Shown here: positions 11,601-21,450 of the stretch, piece after piece
Position numbering within the stretch: position 1 is the first letter of the stretch
How the letters are laid out: every line of letters starts with the position of its first letter
NCBI GenBank assembly: GCA_030248215.1
Contig: JASANG010002773.1
Coordinates: 62,001 to 126,000 of the forward strand
Source: Enoplolaimus lenunculus
Lineage: Eukaryota; Nematoda; Enoplea; Enoplida; Thoracostomopsidae
Length of the DNA: 64,000 nucleotides
Direction: 5' to 3'
Notes under the pieces: generated by a model
Databases searched by the model: none
Told to the model about the DNA's origin: nothing
What the model saw: only the letters and a program-made list of their open reading frames with translations
Made by a program: the position numbers and the translations under genes

Positions 11601-14600
11601 GTTTTTCTGTGGGGCTGCAATAGAGCAGGCCCAAGCTTTAGGGACGACTACGCTTTGGCTTAATCTTAGTGATATGCTCATGCTACTGTTACGGCCCCTG
11701 TTCTATACATTGGCTTATAAAGTAAATAAGTTTACATAATTTCAGCTGCGGCCAGTGCACAGTGGCGTATCCAGAAATTTTTAACGCGGTGGCGCGCGCA
11801 ATATTGGCTGTGAAAAACCTCGCGACAGACGGGAACAGAAAACTAAACGCAATTGTCGTGGAACAAAAGTGAGAATTTGTAAAGTAGGAATTTCAACATT
11901 TGTTGTAAAAAATATTTTATAGGGAATGCGTACACTATATATATATCATGAAATTGTAGCGGCGTCCATGATAGATAACTATTTGCCTTACGTTCATCGG
12001 CACCATTTGCGCAATCATTAACGCAATCGTGCATTTTCAATACATCAATGCACGTTCCATCGCCACAATCAAATTCTAACGGACTTGCAGCACAGCGTCC
12101 AGGAACATTTTCGCTTACGTGCTCTAAAACTCAATACAGCTCAACCTACTAGATTTGGCCTAAACATTTCAGGAGAAGGGTGCGATTGGCATACCAAGCT
12201 TAGAAACAGTGCTAAAACTTCAAGAGAGTCAAAGTTTTGATAAGGGGTTAACTCCTGTTGTACCCATCTGGCTGTGGGCCCTCGAAACTTATGCAAATAC
12301 GCATGTCAGCCGTACGGAAAGCGTCTGGTAACTTGTGAAGCCTTATGTCCCGGTTTAACAGCAGATGTTTAAGTTTGTTTTCTGATAAAGCCAGAGGTCA
12401 ACGTAGGAAATGTTTCTGGAATTCACCTTTTATGTTTTATTTTAAATAAATAAATAAATAAATAAATATATATAAATATATGATTAATAATAATAACAAT
12501 AATAATAATAAAACTAAGTTTCTTAAACTGAAGTGATAGTTTTTTCGGTACAGTAATTGCACAGCATAAAATTTGAAAATTGCTCGTACTTTTTTTCAAA
12601 CACATGTCATCTTCTAAGTAATATCCATCATCACAAATGCAAGACTGTTTTTCGATTGCGGCATCAAAATGGCAGTGCGCGTTTGCTTGACAGTTGAGTG
12701 ATGTGTTTGGATCGTCGCAGGGATTTGCTAAAAAGCAATCAGGATCTTATACACTTCCTAAATACGGGATTAGGCTTAGGGTATGCTTAAGCTTAGGTTT
12801 AGAATAAAGCACGTGCCTTTGTCTAAGCATTTACGGAACCCTAAAAATGAGATTAAGTCTTAAATTTAAATGTGCGGCCTAGGCCTGGGTGCCACCTTAG
12901 ATCCGCTAAGAACTAAAGAACCGTTTCCACACAACAGTCCAGTCTGGGGTAAATCCACTAATTTTTCGTCGAGGGTGTGAGTACATATTCTTTTTATCAC
13001 CCCGCCGTCTTGTTTCGCTTACGTTCACCAACGCAAGTAACTCCATTGAGCAATGGGCCAGGTTTGCAATCGCACACACTGGGCTGTTTTGGTTGGTTAA
13101 CGTAGCATGATTGTTCGGTTGTAGATGTTGTTTTATTGTTATAGCACGGATCTGCAACATCCAAATCAACCATGTGAGGTTTGTTTCAAAATACCTTAGC
13201 GGTGACACAGCAAAATATTTGCTGTTTAAGCGTGGCGCTACACTTGTTATACGTCGACGTCCTGTGCTAAACGGCGCGAAGTCAAAAAAATTATTCCCAA
13301 ATTTGTCCCATCCAAAGATCAGGGACGGAATGTTTTTGCTACGGGGCTGCAACACAGTTAGCTTAAGTGTTAGGCTTACGCTAAAGAATACGCTTTTACT
13401 ACTATAACGGTTATGTTCTATACATTGGCCACAAATTGTTCCGCGGTGCCATGCGACATTTCACGAGCATTATCGTACGGTATTCCGTACAGCATTAAAA
13501 CTGTCCAAAGTATAGTGAGAAACGGCGATGAATCTACACTCAAAATAATATTTCTGATATTTAAGAAATAATTTCTTACATTTAAGAAATTTAATTAGCA
13601 AGGTGTACTTGAAAAGTATTTCTGTTATAACAGAAATGTTTTCAAAAAAGCTTTGAAATAAAGTTTGAAAATAAACGTTTTCCAGTTATTTTTAGAAAAA
13701 TTGTCTTAAATATCGCAAAAACGTTTCAGATTTGCCACACAAAATACTTTTCTGAATAAATTCAGAAATACTTTTTTATGTGTACATGGATGCAAAAGTC
13801 GGATGTCACCTGGGCGGAGAAAACTAGATGGTGTCGGGTAAGCTAGGATCTCACTCGGTAAATTATGCATCCGCAACTTCTGTGAAGACACAAAAGCGAA
13901 AATGATCAGGTTCCGACACTAGTCATGTTAACCATTTATCACATAGAGTATTACTACAAGCACCTTGGAGTAATTTGAATACGTGAATTGGCACGCAGTG
14001 TGCAGTGTTAACAATTACTGCGAGTATGAGAGTACAAAATATCCACAAGAGGTGAGAGCTCTGTCGGGCTCAATTGTCATGCTTACATACCTCAGTGGCG
14101 ATAGTAAACGCCATCGACCACTGAGACTGGGACTCAAATCCTGACTTGAAATTAGATAATATACGAATTAGAAAATAGTCACGCGAAGGTTTAATGAAAA
14201 GAATTTCAGCTGCTATTTTTCATATATATGATTCGCACATCTCAAGCGCGTATTTTCAGTTTAGTTCGCATGTTGGTGCTCAAGTAATATCAGACCTGTA
14301 TCGTTTAAATTTTGTACACTGGTATCCTGGTACGTAGGGAATATTTGTGCCAAAGGATTTTGCAAACCAGTGTGGTCTTCAATAGTTACGGTCAAAAAAC
14401 TCCTTACAGAAAGTACACGAAATTTTTCATTTTGGTTCAACACTTTTTACACGTTAGCTATGTAATTTTTCGATTATAACTTTCACCACTTTATAGAGTT
14501 TACGGTTGGTTTCACCTCAACGGTTGGTTTCACCCCAACTGTTGGTTTCACCCCAACGGTTGGTTTCACCCCAACGGTTGGTTTTGCTCCAACGGTTGGT

Positions 14601-17600
14601 TTCACCCCAACGGTTGGTTTCACCCCAACGGTTGGTTTCAGCTCAACGGTTGGTTTCATCCCAACGGTTGGCTTCACCCCAACGGATGGTTTCACCCCAA
14701 CAGTCTGTTCCACTCCAACGGTTGGTTTCACCCCAACGGTTGGTTTCACCCCAACGGTTGGTTTTGCCCCAACGGTTGGTTTCACCCCAACGGTTGGTTT
14801 TGCCCCAACGGTTGGTTTCAGCTCAACGGTTGGTTGCACCCCAACGGTTGGCTTCACCCCAACGGATGGTTTCACCCCAACCGATGGTTTCACCCCAACG
14901 GATGGTTTCACCCCAACAGTCGGTTCCACCCCACCCCTACGGTTGGTTTTACCCCAACGGTTGGTTTCACCCCAACGGTTGGTTTTGCCCCAACGGTTGG
15001 TTTCAGCTCAACGGTTGATTTCACCCCAACGGTTGGCTTCACCCCAACGGATGGTTTCACCCCAACGGATTGTTTCACCCCAACGGATGGTTTCTCCCCA
15101 ACAGTCGGTTCCACCCTAACGGTTGGTTTTACACCAACGGTTGGTTTTACCCCAACGGTTGGTTTCACCCCAACGGTTGGTTTCATCCCAACGGTTGGTC
15201 TCACCCCAATAGTCGGTTTCACTCCAACGGTTGGTTTCACCCCAACGGTTGGTTTCACCCCAACGGTTGGTTTTGCCCCAACGGTTGGTTTTAACCCAAC
15301 GGTTGGTTTCACCCCAACGGTTGGTTTCACCTCAGCGGTTGGTTTCACCCCAACGGTCGGTTTCACCCCAAGGGTTGGTTTTACCCCAACGGTTGGTTTC
15401 ACCCCAACGGTCGGTTTCACCCCAAGGGTTGGTTTTACCCCAACGGTTGGTTTCACCCCAATGATCGGTTTTACTCCAACGTTTGGTTTCACCTCAACAG
15501 TTGGTTTCACCTCAGCGGTTGGCTTCACCCCAACGGTAAGCTTAACCCCAACGGTTGGTTTCACCCCAGCGGTTGGTTTCACCCCGACGGTTGGATTCAC
15601 CTCAACGGTTGGTTTCACAACAACGGTTGGTTTTACCCCAACGGTGGGCTTCACCCCAAAGGTTGGTTTCACTCCAACGATTGGTTTCACCCCAACGACT
15701 GCTTTCTTCCTAACGGTCGGTTTCACCCCAACGGTTGGTTTCACCACAACGGTTGGTTTCACCCCAACGGTTGGTTTTACCCCAATGGTTGGCTTCACCC
15801 CAACGGTTGGTTTCACCCCAACGGTTGGTTTCACCCCAACGGTTGGTTTCACCCTAACAGTCGGTTTCACCCCAACGGTTGGTTTCACCCCAACGGTTCG
15901 TATTACCCCAACGGTTGGTTTCACCCCAGCAATCGGTTTTGCCCCATCGGTTGGTTTCACCTCAACGGTTGGCTTCACCTCAACGGTTGGCTTCACCCCA
16001 ACGGTTGGTTTCACCCCAACGGTCGGTTTCATCCCAACGGTTGGTTTCACCCCAACGGTTGGTTTCACCCCAACGTTTGGTTTTGCCCCAACGGTTCGTT
16101 TCACCACAGGGGATCGTTTCACCCCAGCGGTTAATTTTGGTTTCAACCCAACGGTTGGTTTCAGCCCAACGGTTGATTTCACCCAACGGTTGATTTCACC
16201 ACAACGGTTGGTTTCTCCCCAACAGTCGGTTCCACCCTAACGGTTGGTTTTACACCAACGGTTGGTTTTACCCCAACGGTTGGTTTCACCCCAACGGTTG
16301 GTTTCATCCCAACGGTTGGTCTCACCCCAAAAGTCGGTTTCACTCCAACGGTTGGTTTCACCCCAACGGTTGGTTTCACCCCAACGGTTGGTTTTGCCCC
16401 AACGGTTGGTTTTAACCCAACGGTTGGTTTCACCCCAACGGTTGGTTTCACCTCAACGGTTGGTTTCACCCCAACGGTCAGTTTCACCCCAACGGTTGGT
16501 TTTACCCCAACGGTTGGTTTCACCCCAATGATCGGTTTTACTCCAACGTTTGGTTTCACCTCAACAGTTGGTTTCACCTCAGCGGTTGGCTTCACCCCAA
16601 CGGTAAGCTTAACCCCAACGGTTGGTTTCACCCCAGCGGTTGGTTTCACCCCGACGGTTGGATTCACCTCAACGGTTGGTTTCACACCAACGGTTGGTTT
16701 TACCCCAACGGTGGGCTTCACCCCAAAGGTTGGTTTCACCCCAACGACTGCTTTCTTCCTAACGGTCGGTTTCACCCCAACGGTTGGTTTCACCACAACG
16801 GTTGGTTTCACCCCAACGGTTGGTTTTACCCCAATGGTTGGCTTCACCCCAACGGTTGGTTTCACCCCAACGGTTGGTTTCACCCTAACAGTCGGTTTCA
16901 CCCCAACGGTTGGTTTCACCCCAACGGTTCGTATTACCCAACGGTTGGTTTCACCCCAGCGATCGGTTTTGCCCCATCGGTTGGTTTCACCTCAACGGTT
17001 GGCTTCACCTCAACGGTTGGCTTCACCCCAACGGTTGGTTTCACCCCAGCGGTCGGTTTCACCCCAACGGTCGGTTTCATCCCAACGGTTGGTTTCACCT
17101 CAACGGTTGGTTTCACCCCAACGTTTGGTTTTGCCCCAACGGTTCGTTTCACCACAGGGGATCGTTTCACCCCAGCGGTTAATTTTGGTTTCAACCCAAC
17201 GGTTGGTTTCAGCCCAACGGTTGATTTCACCCAACGGTTGATTTCACCACAACGGTTGGTTTCACCCCAACAATTGGTTTCACCCCAACGATTGGTTTCA
17301 CATTGGTTTCACCCCTACTACTGGTTTCACCCCAACGATTGGTTTCACCCCAACGATTGGTTTTACCCCAATGGTTGGTTTCACCCCAACGGTTGGTTTC
17401 ACCCCAACGGTCGGTTTCATCCCAACGGTTGGTTTCACCCCAACGGTTGGTTTCACCCCAAAGTTTGGTTTTGCCCCAACGGTTCATTTCACCACAGGGG
17501 CTTGTTTCACCCCAGCGGTTAATTTCACCCCAGCGGTAAATTTTGCACCAGAGGTTGGTTTCACCCTAACGGCTGGTTTCACCTCAACGGTCGGTTTCAG

Positions 17601-19871
17601 CCCAAGGGTTGGTTTCACACAAACGGTTAGCTTCACCGCAACGGACGATGTCACCCCCATCGTTTGCTTTGTCCCAACTCTTGGTTTCATACAAATACTT
17701 TGATTAGGCGCTTGTTGCCATGACAATAGTTTCTTTCAACCAAGCTATCTATTTAAACTCAGTATTTAGTTTAATCAGTCCTCTCATTTTTCATAACCTG
17801 GATTGGTGGATTAATGCAGCAGCTTGGTAAAGCGGTTGAAACTAGAAAAAATGCTCCAAATAAAGTTACCACCTTTAGCACATCAGCAATGTTTGTTGTG
17901 ATCACAAACGACGTCTCTAATTATAGTACTAGAAAAAAATGCTCAGCACTTGAGCGAAAAAGATATGTTTCATATTCCTATTAAAAGTATGGTAAACTAG
18001 ATCAGCACATTCGCTTGATGTAACCTGGAAAAGTATTAAGAAACAATAGCGGCCAAAATCATGTTAATTATTAATTTTTCTGAAACATATTGCGGACAGC
18101 AAAATTTCTGTAATATTTTTGTAAAAAACAGATGCTTTTCTTGAATGCAAAGCGAAATTATTTCTGAAATGTAGGCAGATTTAGCTTGGAATCCATGAAT
18201 GTGTATTGAAGTTCTTTACAAAACGTATTAAATTTTCCTACGGCTTTGTATTACCATAGTTAATTGAATTTCATAAGAGCATTGTGTGGCGACATAATGG
18301 CTGTTAGAGTTTTGATGACCAATTTTGTTAGATACTTTCTGAAACAGACGTCACAAAACAAATCGCATTTGATGCTTTAAAAAGGCTCCACTTATAAGTG
18401 ACTTTTGAGTTTACTCGATTTTTTACCTTTATGACAAATTATATAAATGCGCATTTCCCACCCGAGTTATTTATCTGTTTCGCTGCATAGTCACGACTAT
18501 AGAAGCTCACAAATCGCACAGTATTCTGGCAACATCGATTAACTTGCAATCAAAGAGCGGTATACCTCAGCCATGTCTCTCCGACCCTAAGGAATTTCTG
18601 AAAATTCCTAACAAATCCTGTCAAAAACTTCAATGTTAGAAATAGATTTGCTGTCCGCAAGATGTTTCAGAAAACTTAATAATTAACATGATTTTGGCCG
18701 CTATTGTTTCTTAATACTTTTCCAGGTTATATCAAGCGAATGTGCTGATCTAGTTTACCATACTTTTAATAGGAATATGAAACATATCTTTTTCGCTCAA
18801 GTGCTAAGCATTTTTTTCTAGTACTATAATTAGAGACGTCGTTTGTGATCACAACAAACATTGCTGATGTGCTAAAGGTGGTAACTTTATTTGATTTCGT
18901 AACAGTGCCATGGAATGAATGGCTCTTTAGTCAAGGTAAGTCTGTTCCTAAGCTAAGCGTAAATGAGGGAAAAGCGTACAAGAATACTAGCACTGAAACT
19001 GCAGCACAGTTCCCGATACCTTCATCAGAATTATCCATGCAATCGTCTTTGCCATCCATTGCCCAAAATGTGTAGTAACAGTTTGTTGTTGACCGGCACG
19101 GAAAAGCTAGCGGGTTTGAACAAATTGAGCTAACTATAAAACACGAACAATGTTTCGTTAAGCAACGTTAATATTCAACTATTTGACTTGAAACGTATTA
19201 TGGTGTCTAGAACAACAAGCTGACTGCGGTAAAATTGGATTCCAACAACACTATTTCTCAATGTTAAAGATCACATTTTAGATGCAGCGGACCATGTAAA
19301 GATCAGGGGCGCAACGTTTTTCTGTGGGACTAGAAAAGAGTGAGCTTAAGCTTTGGACTAATTTTTAGTTTGGCTTAGACTGAGGCTTAGGTTTAGGAAC
19401 ATGCTTATAATACTGTCCCGCCTCTGTTCTTTACATTGGCCGATGATGCAGCCAACAAAAATTTCTTAATACAAGAGCGGCATTTTAACTTTGTTAATAT
19501 CAGGCTCGTTAACAATTTGTATAATGGAATATTTCCGGCATTGCTAAGTCTAATTCCAATCTTTGGCCCCAATTCTCAAATCCGTATAGTACCTGTAATC
19601 TGTTAGAAGTAATTAATAGGTTTTGTAGCTTCCGAACCACTGAATGGTGTGGTTCGCAATTGAAGACATTTTTGCGTTTGACTTGTCCTAAATTCTGTTG
19701 AGAGTTTTGAGTTTCGAAATTGCATAAGTTCGTCAGCTTGAAAACTTTAACTATACTGTGCACTCTTACACCTTCGATCGAAGCAAGTTTCATTGGCTTT
19801 TTCTTCTTCCACACATTGCCCACAAAGTTTTCCATTCAAATCGTCGCATAGCACCTGATCTTTTGGGCAAA
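2410..19871 (-). CDS. Gene C: divergent LDLa/EGF modules plus FReD (span; 5' end not found)
   Basis: Fourteen exons, listed separately: nine module exons (~355 codons) and a five-exon FReD with TAA at 2410. Unlike gene A there is no strict module cycle, EGFb is absent and the modules are divergent, so this is an older or faster-evolving paralogue. The first exon I trust is at 19770-19871. Its upstream exons, signal peptide and promoter should lie between 19.9 and 24.4 kb unless these modules are also spliced from gene A. The FReD keeps calcium and pocket motifs. One exon junction (5341 or 5334) is uncertain. Introns contain a copy of the minisatellite element and many MITEs. Confidence 0.8.
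3342..3460 (-). CDS. FReD cassette C, exon 4: calcium site and binding pocket
   Basis: A 119-bp exon (phase 1 in, phase 0 out; acceptor TTGCAG, donor GTAACT). [18 protein letters not shown] then [13 protein letters not shown]. DxDxD loop and SGWW pocket are intact. Confidence 0.92.
4090..5085. mobile_element. Possible decayed solo LTR or other retroelement fragment
   Basis: A segment of different base composition in the large cassette C intron, with a regulatory-looking hairpin series and AATAAA near 4908. No coding parts, no paired repeat and no sure ends are visible, so both family and boundaries are guesses. Treated as a fossil. Confidence 0.2.
4586..4735. repeat. Series of four TCTAAC-(G/A)GG-GTTAGA hairpins
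   Basis: Hairpins near 4586-4614, 4631-4655, 4672-4692 and 4710-4733 share the core TCTAAC, loop GGG or AGG, GTTAGA. Bases flanking the core differ between copies but pair in each: AAATC/GATTT, ACTC/GAGT, AATTC/GAATT. The first stem is 13 bp and perfect. Confidence 0.75.
5341..5517 (-). CDS. FReD cassette C, exon 3 (3' boundary ambiguous)
   Basis: [37 protein letters not shown]: a clear FReD block (acceptor GCCAG). The strongest donor, GTAAGA, would end the exon at 5334 (184 bp) and throw the next exon out of frame. GTGCCG at 5341 gives 177 bp and keeps frame with the exon at 3342. I list the in-frame option. Cassettes A and B use GTAAGC and GTAAGT at the matching site. Confidence 0.7.
5585..5862. 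repeat. GC-rich inverted repeat (CGTCACCGTCC type)
   Basis: A block with many variants of CCGTCACCCGCACGGCA on the left and their complement on the right (GACGGACGGCGCCGTACGGG), meeting at an AT-rich centre near 5770. The open frames here are by-products of the composition. Confidence 0.7.
6194..6293 (-). CDS. FReD cassette C, exon 2
   Basis: A 100-bp exon (phase 0 in, phase 1 out; donor GTAAGT). [20 protein letters not shown] then [14 protein letters not shown]. Confidence 0.92.
6941..7098 (-). CDS. FReD cassette C, exon 1
   Basis: A 158-bp exon (phase 1 in, phase 0 out; acceptor TTTAAG, donor GTATGT). A Gln/His-rich linker leads to [16 protein letters not shown], the FReD opening. Confidence 0.88.
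7340..7780 (+). other. Unidentified 146-codon open frame, antisense in a gene C intron
   Basis: It is the only plus-strand open frame of note outside repeat arrays. It starts ATG and ends TGA, has no intron, and reads as mixed, well-balanced protein ([33 protein letters not shown]) rather than low complexity. I recognise no domain, signal peptide or membrane segment. It lies between the FReD and LDLa exons of gene C, on the opposite strand. It could be a nested gene, a retrocopy or the remnant of a mobile element. Confidence 0.35.
8268..8381 (-). CDS. Gene C exon: LDLa
   Basis: A 114-bp phase 1-1 exon (acceptor TTTTAG, donor GTGAGT). [34 protein letters not shown]. It is the last module before the FReD. 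An extra cysteine (FCC) makes five. Confidence 0.85.
8618..8850. mobile_element. TA-MITE (CTGTAGTGACCC family), truncated copy
   Basis: Starts ACTGTATTGACCCGAATAAG and follows the inner sequence of 24688-25136 (GTCCGTAAGCGGATAGAGTC), but the far end is missing. Confidence 0.7.
9121..9246 (-). CDS. Gene C exon: EGFa-like
   Basis: A 126-bp phase 1-1 exon (acceptor TTTCAG, donor GTATGT). [23 protein letters not shown]; six cysteines. Confidence 0.85.
9599..9724 (-). CDS. Gene C exon: LDLa
   Basis: A 126-bp phase 1-1 exon (acceptor TTACAG, donor GTAAAT). [28 protein letters not shown]; four cysteines. Confidence 0.84.
10109..10192 (-). CDS. Gene C exon: short cysteine-rich module
   Basis: An 84-bp phase 1-1 exon (acceptor TTTTAG, donor GTAAGG). 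[15 protein letters not shown] then ATELCKDKQ; five cysteines in 27 residues. It reads like an LDLa fragment and pairs with the exon at 11992. Similar in style to 19770. Confidence 0.65.
10243..10510 (-). mobile_element. TTAA-MITE with tRNA-like core, copy 1
   Basis: Inverted ends TTAACCCTTTCTCACA / GTGAGAAGGGGTTA. The minus strand carries a tRNA-like stretch with an A-box-like TAGCTGGGTGGTGATGG and a B-box-like GGAGTTCGAATCC. TTAA flanks and CCC ends are piggyBac traits. Confidence 0.78.
10566..10836 (-). mobile_element. TTAA-MITE with tRNA-like core, copy 2
   Basis: Near-identical to copy 1 and in the same orientation, 55 bp further on; left end TTAACCCTTTTCCACA. Confidence 0.78.
10862..11002 (-). 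mobile_element. TTAA-MITE with tRNA-like core, internally deleted copy 3
   Basis: Keeps both TTAA ends and the tRNA-like core, but lacks about 130 bp between the core and the right end. Third in a row at this site. Confidence 0.77.
11580..11716. mobile_element. GGCCAATGTAAAGATCAGG MITE, copy 1
   Basis: Family with inverted ends (AAAATCAGGGGCGGAACG / GGCCCCTGTTCTATACATTG), TTTTTCTGTGGGGCTGCAAT next to one end and TTAG-rich middle. Confidence 0.65.
11992..12123 (-). CDS. Gene C exon: LDLa with five cysteines
   Basis: A 132-bp phase 1-1 exon (acceptor TTTTAG, donor GTAAGG). [33 protein letters not shown]. Unlike the gene A modules it has the fourth LDLa cysteine, and the sixth can be supplied by the first residues of the next exon. 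Confidence 0.78.
12440..12512. repeat. (AAAT)n/(AAT)n microsatellite
   Basis: Runs of AAATAAATAAAT then AATAATAATAAC in a gene C intron. Confidence 0.85.
12590..12727 (-). CDS. Gene C exon: EGF
   Basis: A 138-bp phase 1-1 exon (acceptor TTTTAG). [31 protein letters not shown]. The donor is taken as GTACGA, preserving phase 1; an internal GTTTGA is the alternative. Confidence 0.8.
13023..13151 (-). CDS. Gene C exon: EGF
   Basis: A 129-bp phase 1-1 exon (acceptor TTGCAG, donor GTAAGC). [21 protein letters not shown] Thr/Ser-rich first loop (KTTSTTEQS) replaces the usual short spacing. Confidence 0.78.
13308..13431. mobile_element. GGCCAATGTAAAGATCAGG MITE, copy 2
   Basis: Starts AAAGATCAGGGACGGAATG, ends TTATGTTCTATACATTGGCC; inner TTAGGCTTACGC tract. 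Confidence 0.65.
13534..13784. mobile_element. 251-bp MITE-like repeat, copy 2
   Basis: Second copy of the repeat at 1441-1691, same orientation, in the gene C intron just left of the minisatellite element. Confidence 0.75.
14261..14443 (-). other. Conserved 60-codon frame in the element's left flank, copy 1
   Basis: Open ATG-to-stop frame containing [20 protein letters not shown] and [10 protein letters not shown]. Copy 2 (43978-44160) keeps it with only two apparent residue changes. It may be the remnant of an element-encoded protein; no family recognised. Confidence 0.35.
14503..17655. repeat. 18-bp minisatellite array 1
   Basis: About 170 head-to-tail units of GGTTGGTTTCACCCCAAC with frequent variants (TTTTGCC, TTTTACC, CTCAAC, GTCGG). 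A higher-order repeat of ~1.05 kb is visible: the block ending TTAATTTTGG recurs at 16131 and 17179. The unit length is a multiple of three and lacks stops. Hence long frames exist on both strands (plus VGFTPT, LVSPQR, GWFHPN; minus VGVKPT). I treat these as by-products. Confidence 0.9.
17857..18893. repeat. Fold-back (long inverted repeat), copy 1
   Basis: The left arm (about 17857-18105) and right arm (about 18645-18893) are near-perfect reverse complements. For example, TTACCACCTTTAGCACATCA near 17868 returns as TGATGTGCTAAAGGTGGTAA near 18863. A ~540-bp loop separates them. Arms of ~250 bp suggest a non-autonomous element with long terminal inverted repeats. Confidence 0.85.
19020..19133 (-). 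CDS. Gene C exon: LDLa
   Basis: A 114-bp phase 1-1 exon. [28 protein letters not shown]. The acceptor TTATAG at 19134-19135 was chosen over TTAG four bases further in because it gives the family length and phase. Four cysteines, as in gene A. Confidence 0.83.
19293..19441. mobile_element. GGCCAATGTAAAGATCAGG MITE, copy 3
   Basis: CATGTAAAGATCAGGGGCG to CTCTGTTCTTTACATTGGCC, with inner GGCTTAGGTTTAGG. Confidence 0.68.
19770..19871 (-). CDS. Gene C exon: cysteine-rich LDLa-like module
   Basis: A 102-bp phase 1-1 exon (acceptor TTACAG, donor GTAAGA). Its residues include [16 protein letters not shown] and NETCFDRR. Five cysteines; the spacing resembles a worn LDLa and also the exon at 10109. 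Not a textbook domain. Confidence 0.6.
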
Positions 19872-20004
19872 CTGTAAACTCAACAGTTCTTCAAGTTCAA
19901 TTTAATTTTTTTCATTATGTCGATGTTTGAGCAAGTTATTATTTTTTCATCCATAAAAATTAAACAATCAACGAATATTGCGATAACTTTTTCACAGAAT
20001 GTTA

Positions 20005-20350
20005 CTGTAGTGACCCGAGTAAGAGGGTGGGAGACTGATATTTATTTGGCCTCTCCAGACGGTGCCCCTTGTTATTCTGCTACGAACTGTTACTTATTTT
20101 TAACCCACGCTCCGCCACCCTTCGTTACTCTTTCAAAACTTATGTACGCTTTAAAGTTTTGAACTCAACTTTATTTGGGCCTGGAGTTATATATGCGCTA
20201 CAATTAAGAACAATTCACATTTCTGGACTCTAGTTAGTGTTTAGGGACCTCATCCGATATGGATTCTTATTTGGGATGCGGACTCTTATTGATTGGGACT
20301 CAAAATGTGAACACCTTCATTAACCCCCCTCTTATTCGGGTCTCTAAAAT
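20005..20350. mobile_element. TA-MITE (CTGTAGTGACCC family)
   Basis: Begins CTGTAGTGACCCGAGTAAGA and ends in CTTATTCGGGTC, the inverted end; shares inner sequence with 24688-25136 in opposite orientation. Confidence 0.75.
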
Positions 20351-20906
20351 ACGTCAAAAAGATAATTTGGAAATATTAATACATTTTGCAAAGGTATCTG
20401 TGGAATTATTCACTTAATAAATTAAATACTTAAACGCTTAGTTCAAGTTGCAGTTAATTTTTTTGTGAAATATTAGTATATAATCAAAGTTTTACTTTGA
20501 GAAAATTTTGACATTTCCAAAATTTCACTTCTAGTATATTATAAATGATTCAAGGTATTATCAATACTTTGAATACGCCTTGATAGAACTCGATAAACTA
20601 ACCTATTTTCGGTGCGACGCAGTTCCATCTATTCTTTTTAAATAGAAAAATGACTGAGATTAAATACCAGGACGCAATAATTTTGAGCTGATCCATAATC
20701 TGTGACGTGGAATTTGTGTTTTTCGCTGATACATTATTCCAAATAGTATTTAATATTTTATGTTGTTTACGTTCTTTTTTCTTGATCCTCACATCGAACT
20801 TCGGACCACGGTGGACGGTAGAAAATGACACGCTCCTAAAAGTAACATGGATCAAAAAATTTGTATAGCGTTTACATTTTAAGATGGTTAGAAAGGCATG
20901 AACGGC

Positions 20907-21071
20907 CATGTAAAGATCAGGAACGGAACGTTTCTCTGCAGGACAGCGACAGAGTAAGCATAAGCTTTAGTCGAATTTTTTGCATAGGCTTTGGTATTAC
21001 CTCATTCTTAAGGTTAGGCTTAGGCTTAAGAATGTGCATATGGGTACTATTGTTACAACCCTGTTCTATAC
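20907..21071. mobile_element. GGCCAATGTAAAGATCAGG MITE, copy 4
   Basis: GGCCATGTAAAGATCAGGAA to CCCTGTTCTATACATT, with inner AGGTTAGGCTTAGGCTTAAG. Confidence 0.66.
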
Positions 21072-21450
21072 ATTTCTCAAGAATATTTGTTAAACAAAAA
21101 GTTACACACATGATTCAAGTAAAACTAAATCGAGCTTGTGGTAAAATTTTAGCATGAGAACATTTTACCCAAATCAAACTCCAATGAAACCACAAAGAAC
21201 CAAAATCAACCAGCCAGCTGCAAATTTTGAAATATCCATGATCCTGGACGTCCAATTGACTTCAAACTAGGTCGTTAACAACATGCGTACAAAATCGACG
21301 CAAAACCGTATGATCAGAAACAATAAAACTAAACCTGTTTTTACCGAAATAGTGGTTGAAGACTTGGTGCGAATAGTTGTCTGGACTGCGCTAAAAACCA
21401 TTGTGAGTGAAGTGATGCCACACAGTTGCTTATTAACTTCTTGCCTGCAA

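Larger units (their letters stand above)
14219..18893. mobile_element. Minisatellite-bearing composite element, copy 1
   Basis: It shares three blocks with the copy at 43938-48537: a ~280-bp left flank (from TTCATATATATGATTCGC), an 18-bp-unit array, and a right block from GGATTAATGCAGCAGCTTGG into a fold-back. It lies in the gene C intron between the LDLa exon at 19020 and the EGF exon at 13023. It holds ~150 bp after the array, and an outer ~75-bp stem on the fold-back, that copy 2 lacks. Flanks of the two copies are nearly identical while neighbouring exons are not, so movement or conversion was recent. Confidence 0.75.

Noticed and set aside
14503-17655. Long frames (up to 468 codons) in array 1 as real proteins
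   Set aside because: Stop-free 18-bp units open several frames on both strands at once, and the variants change residues freely. They lie in an intron and have no sensible start.
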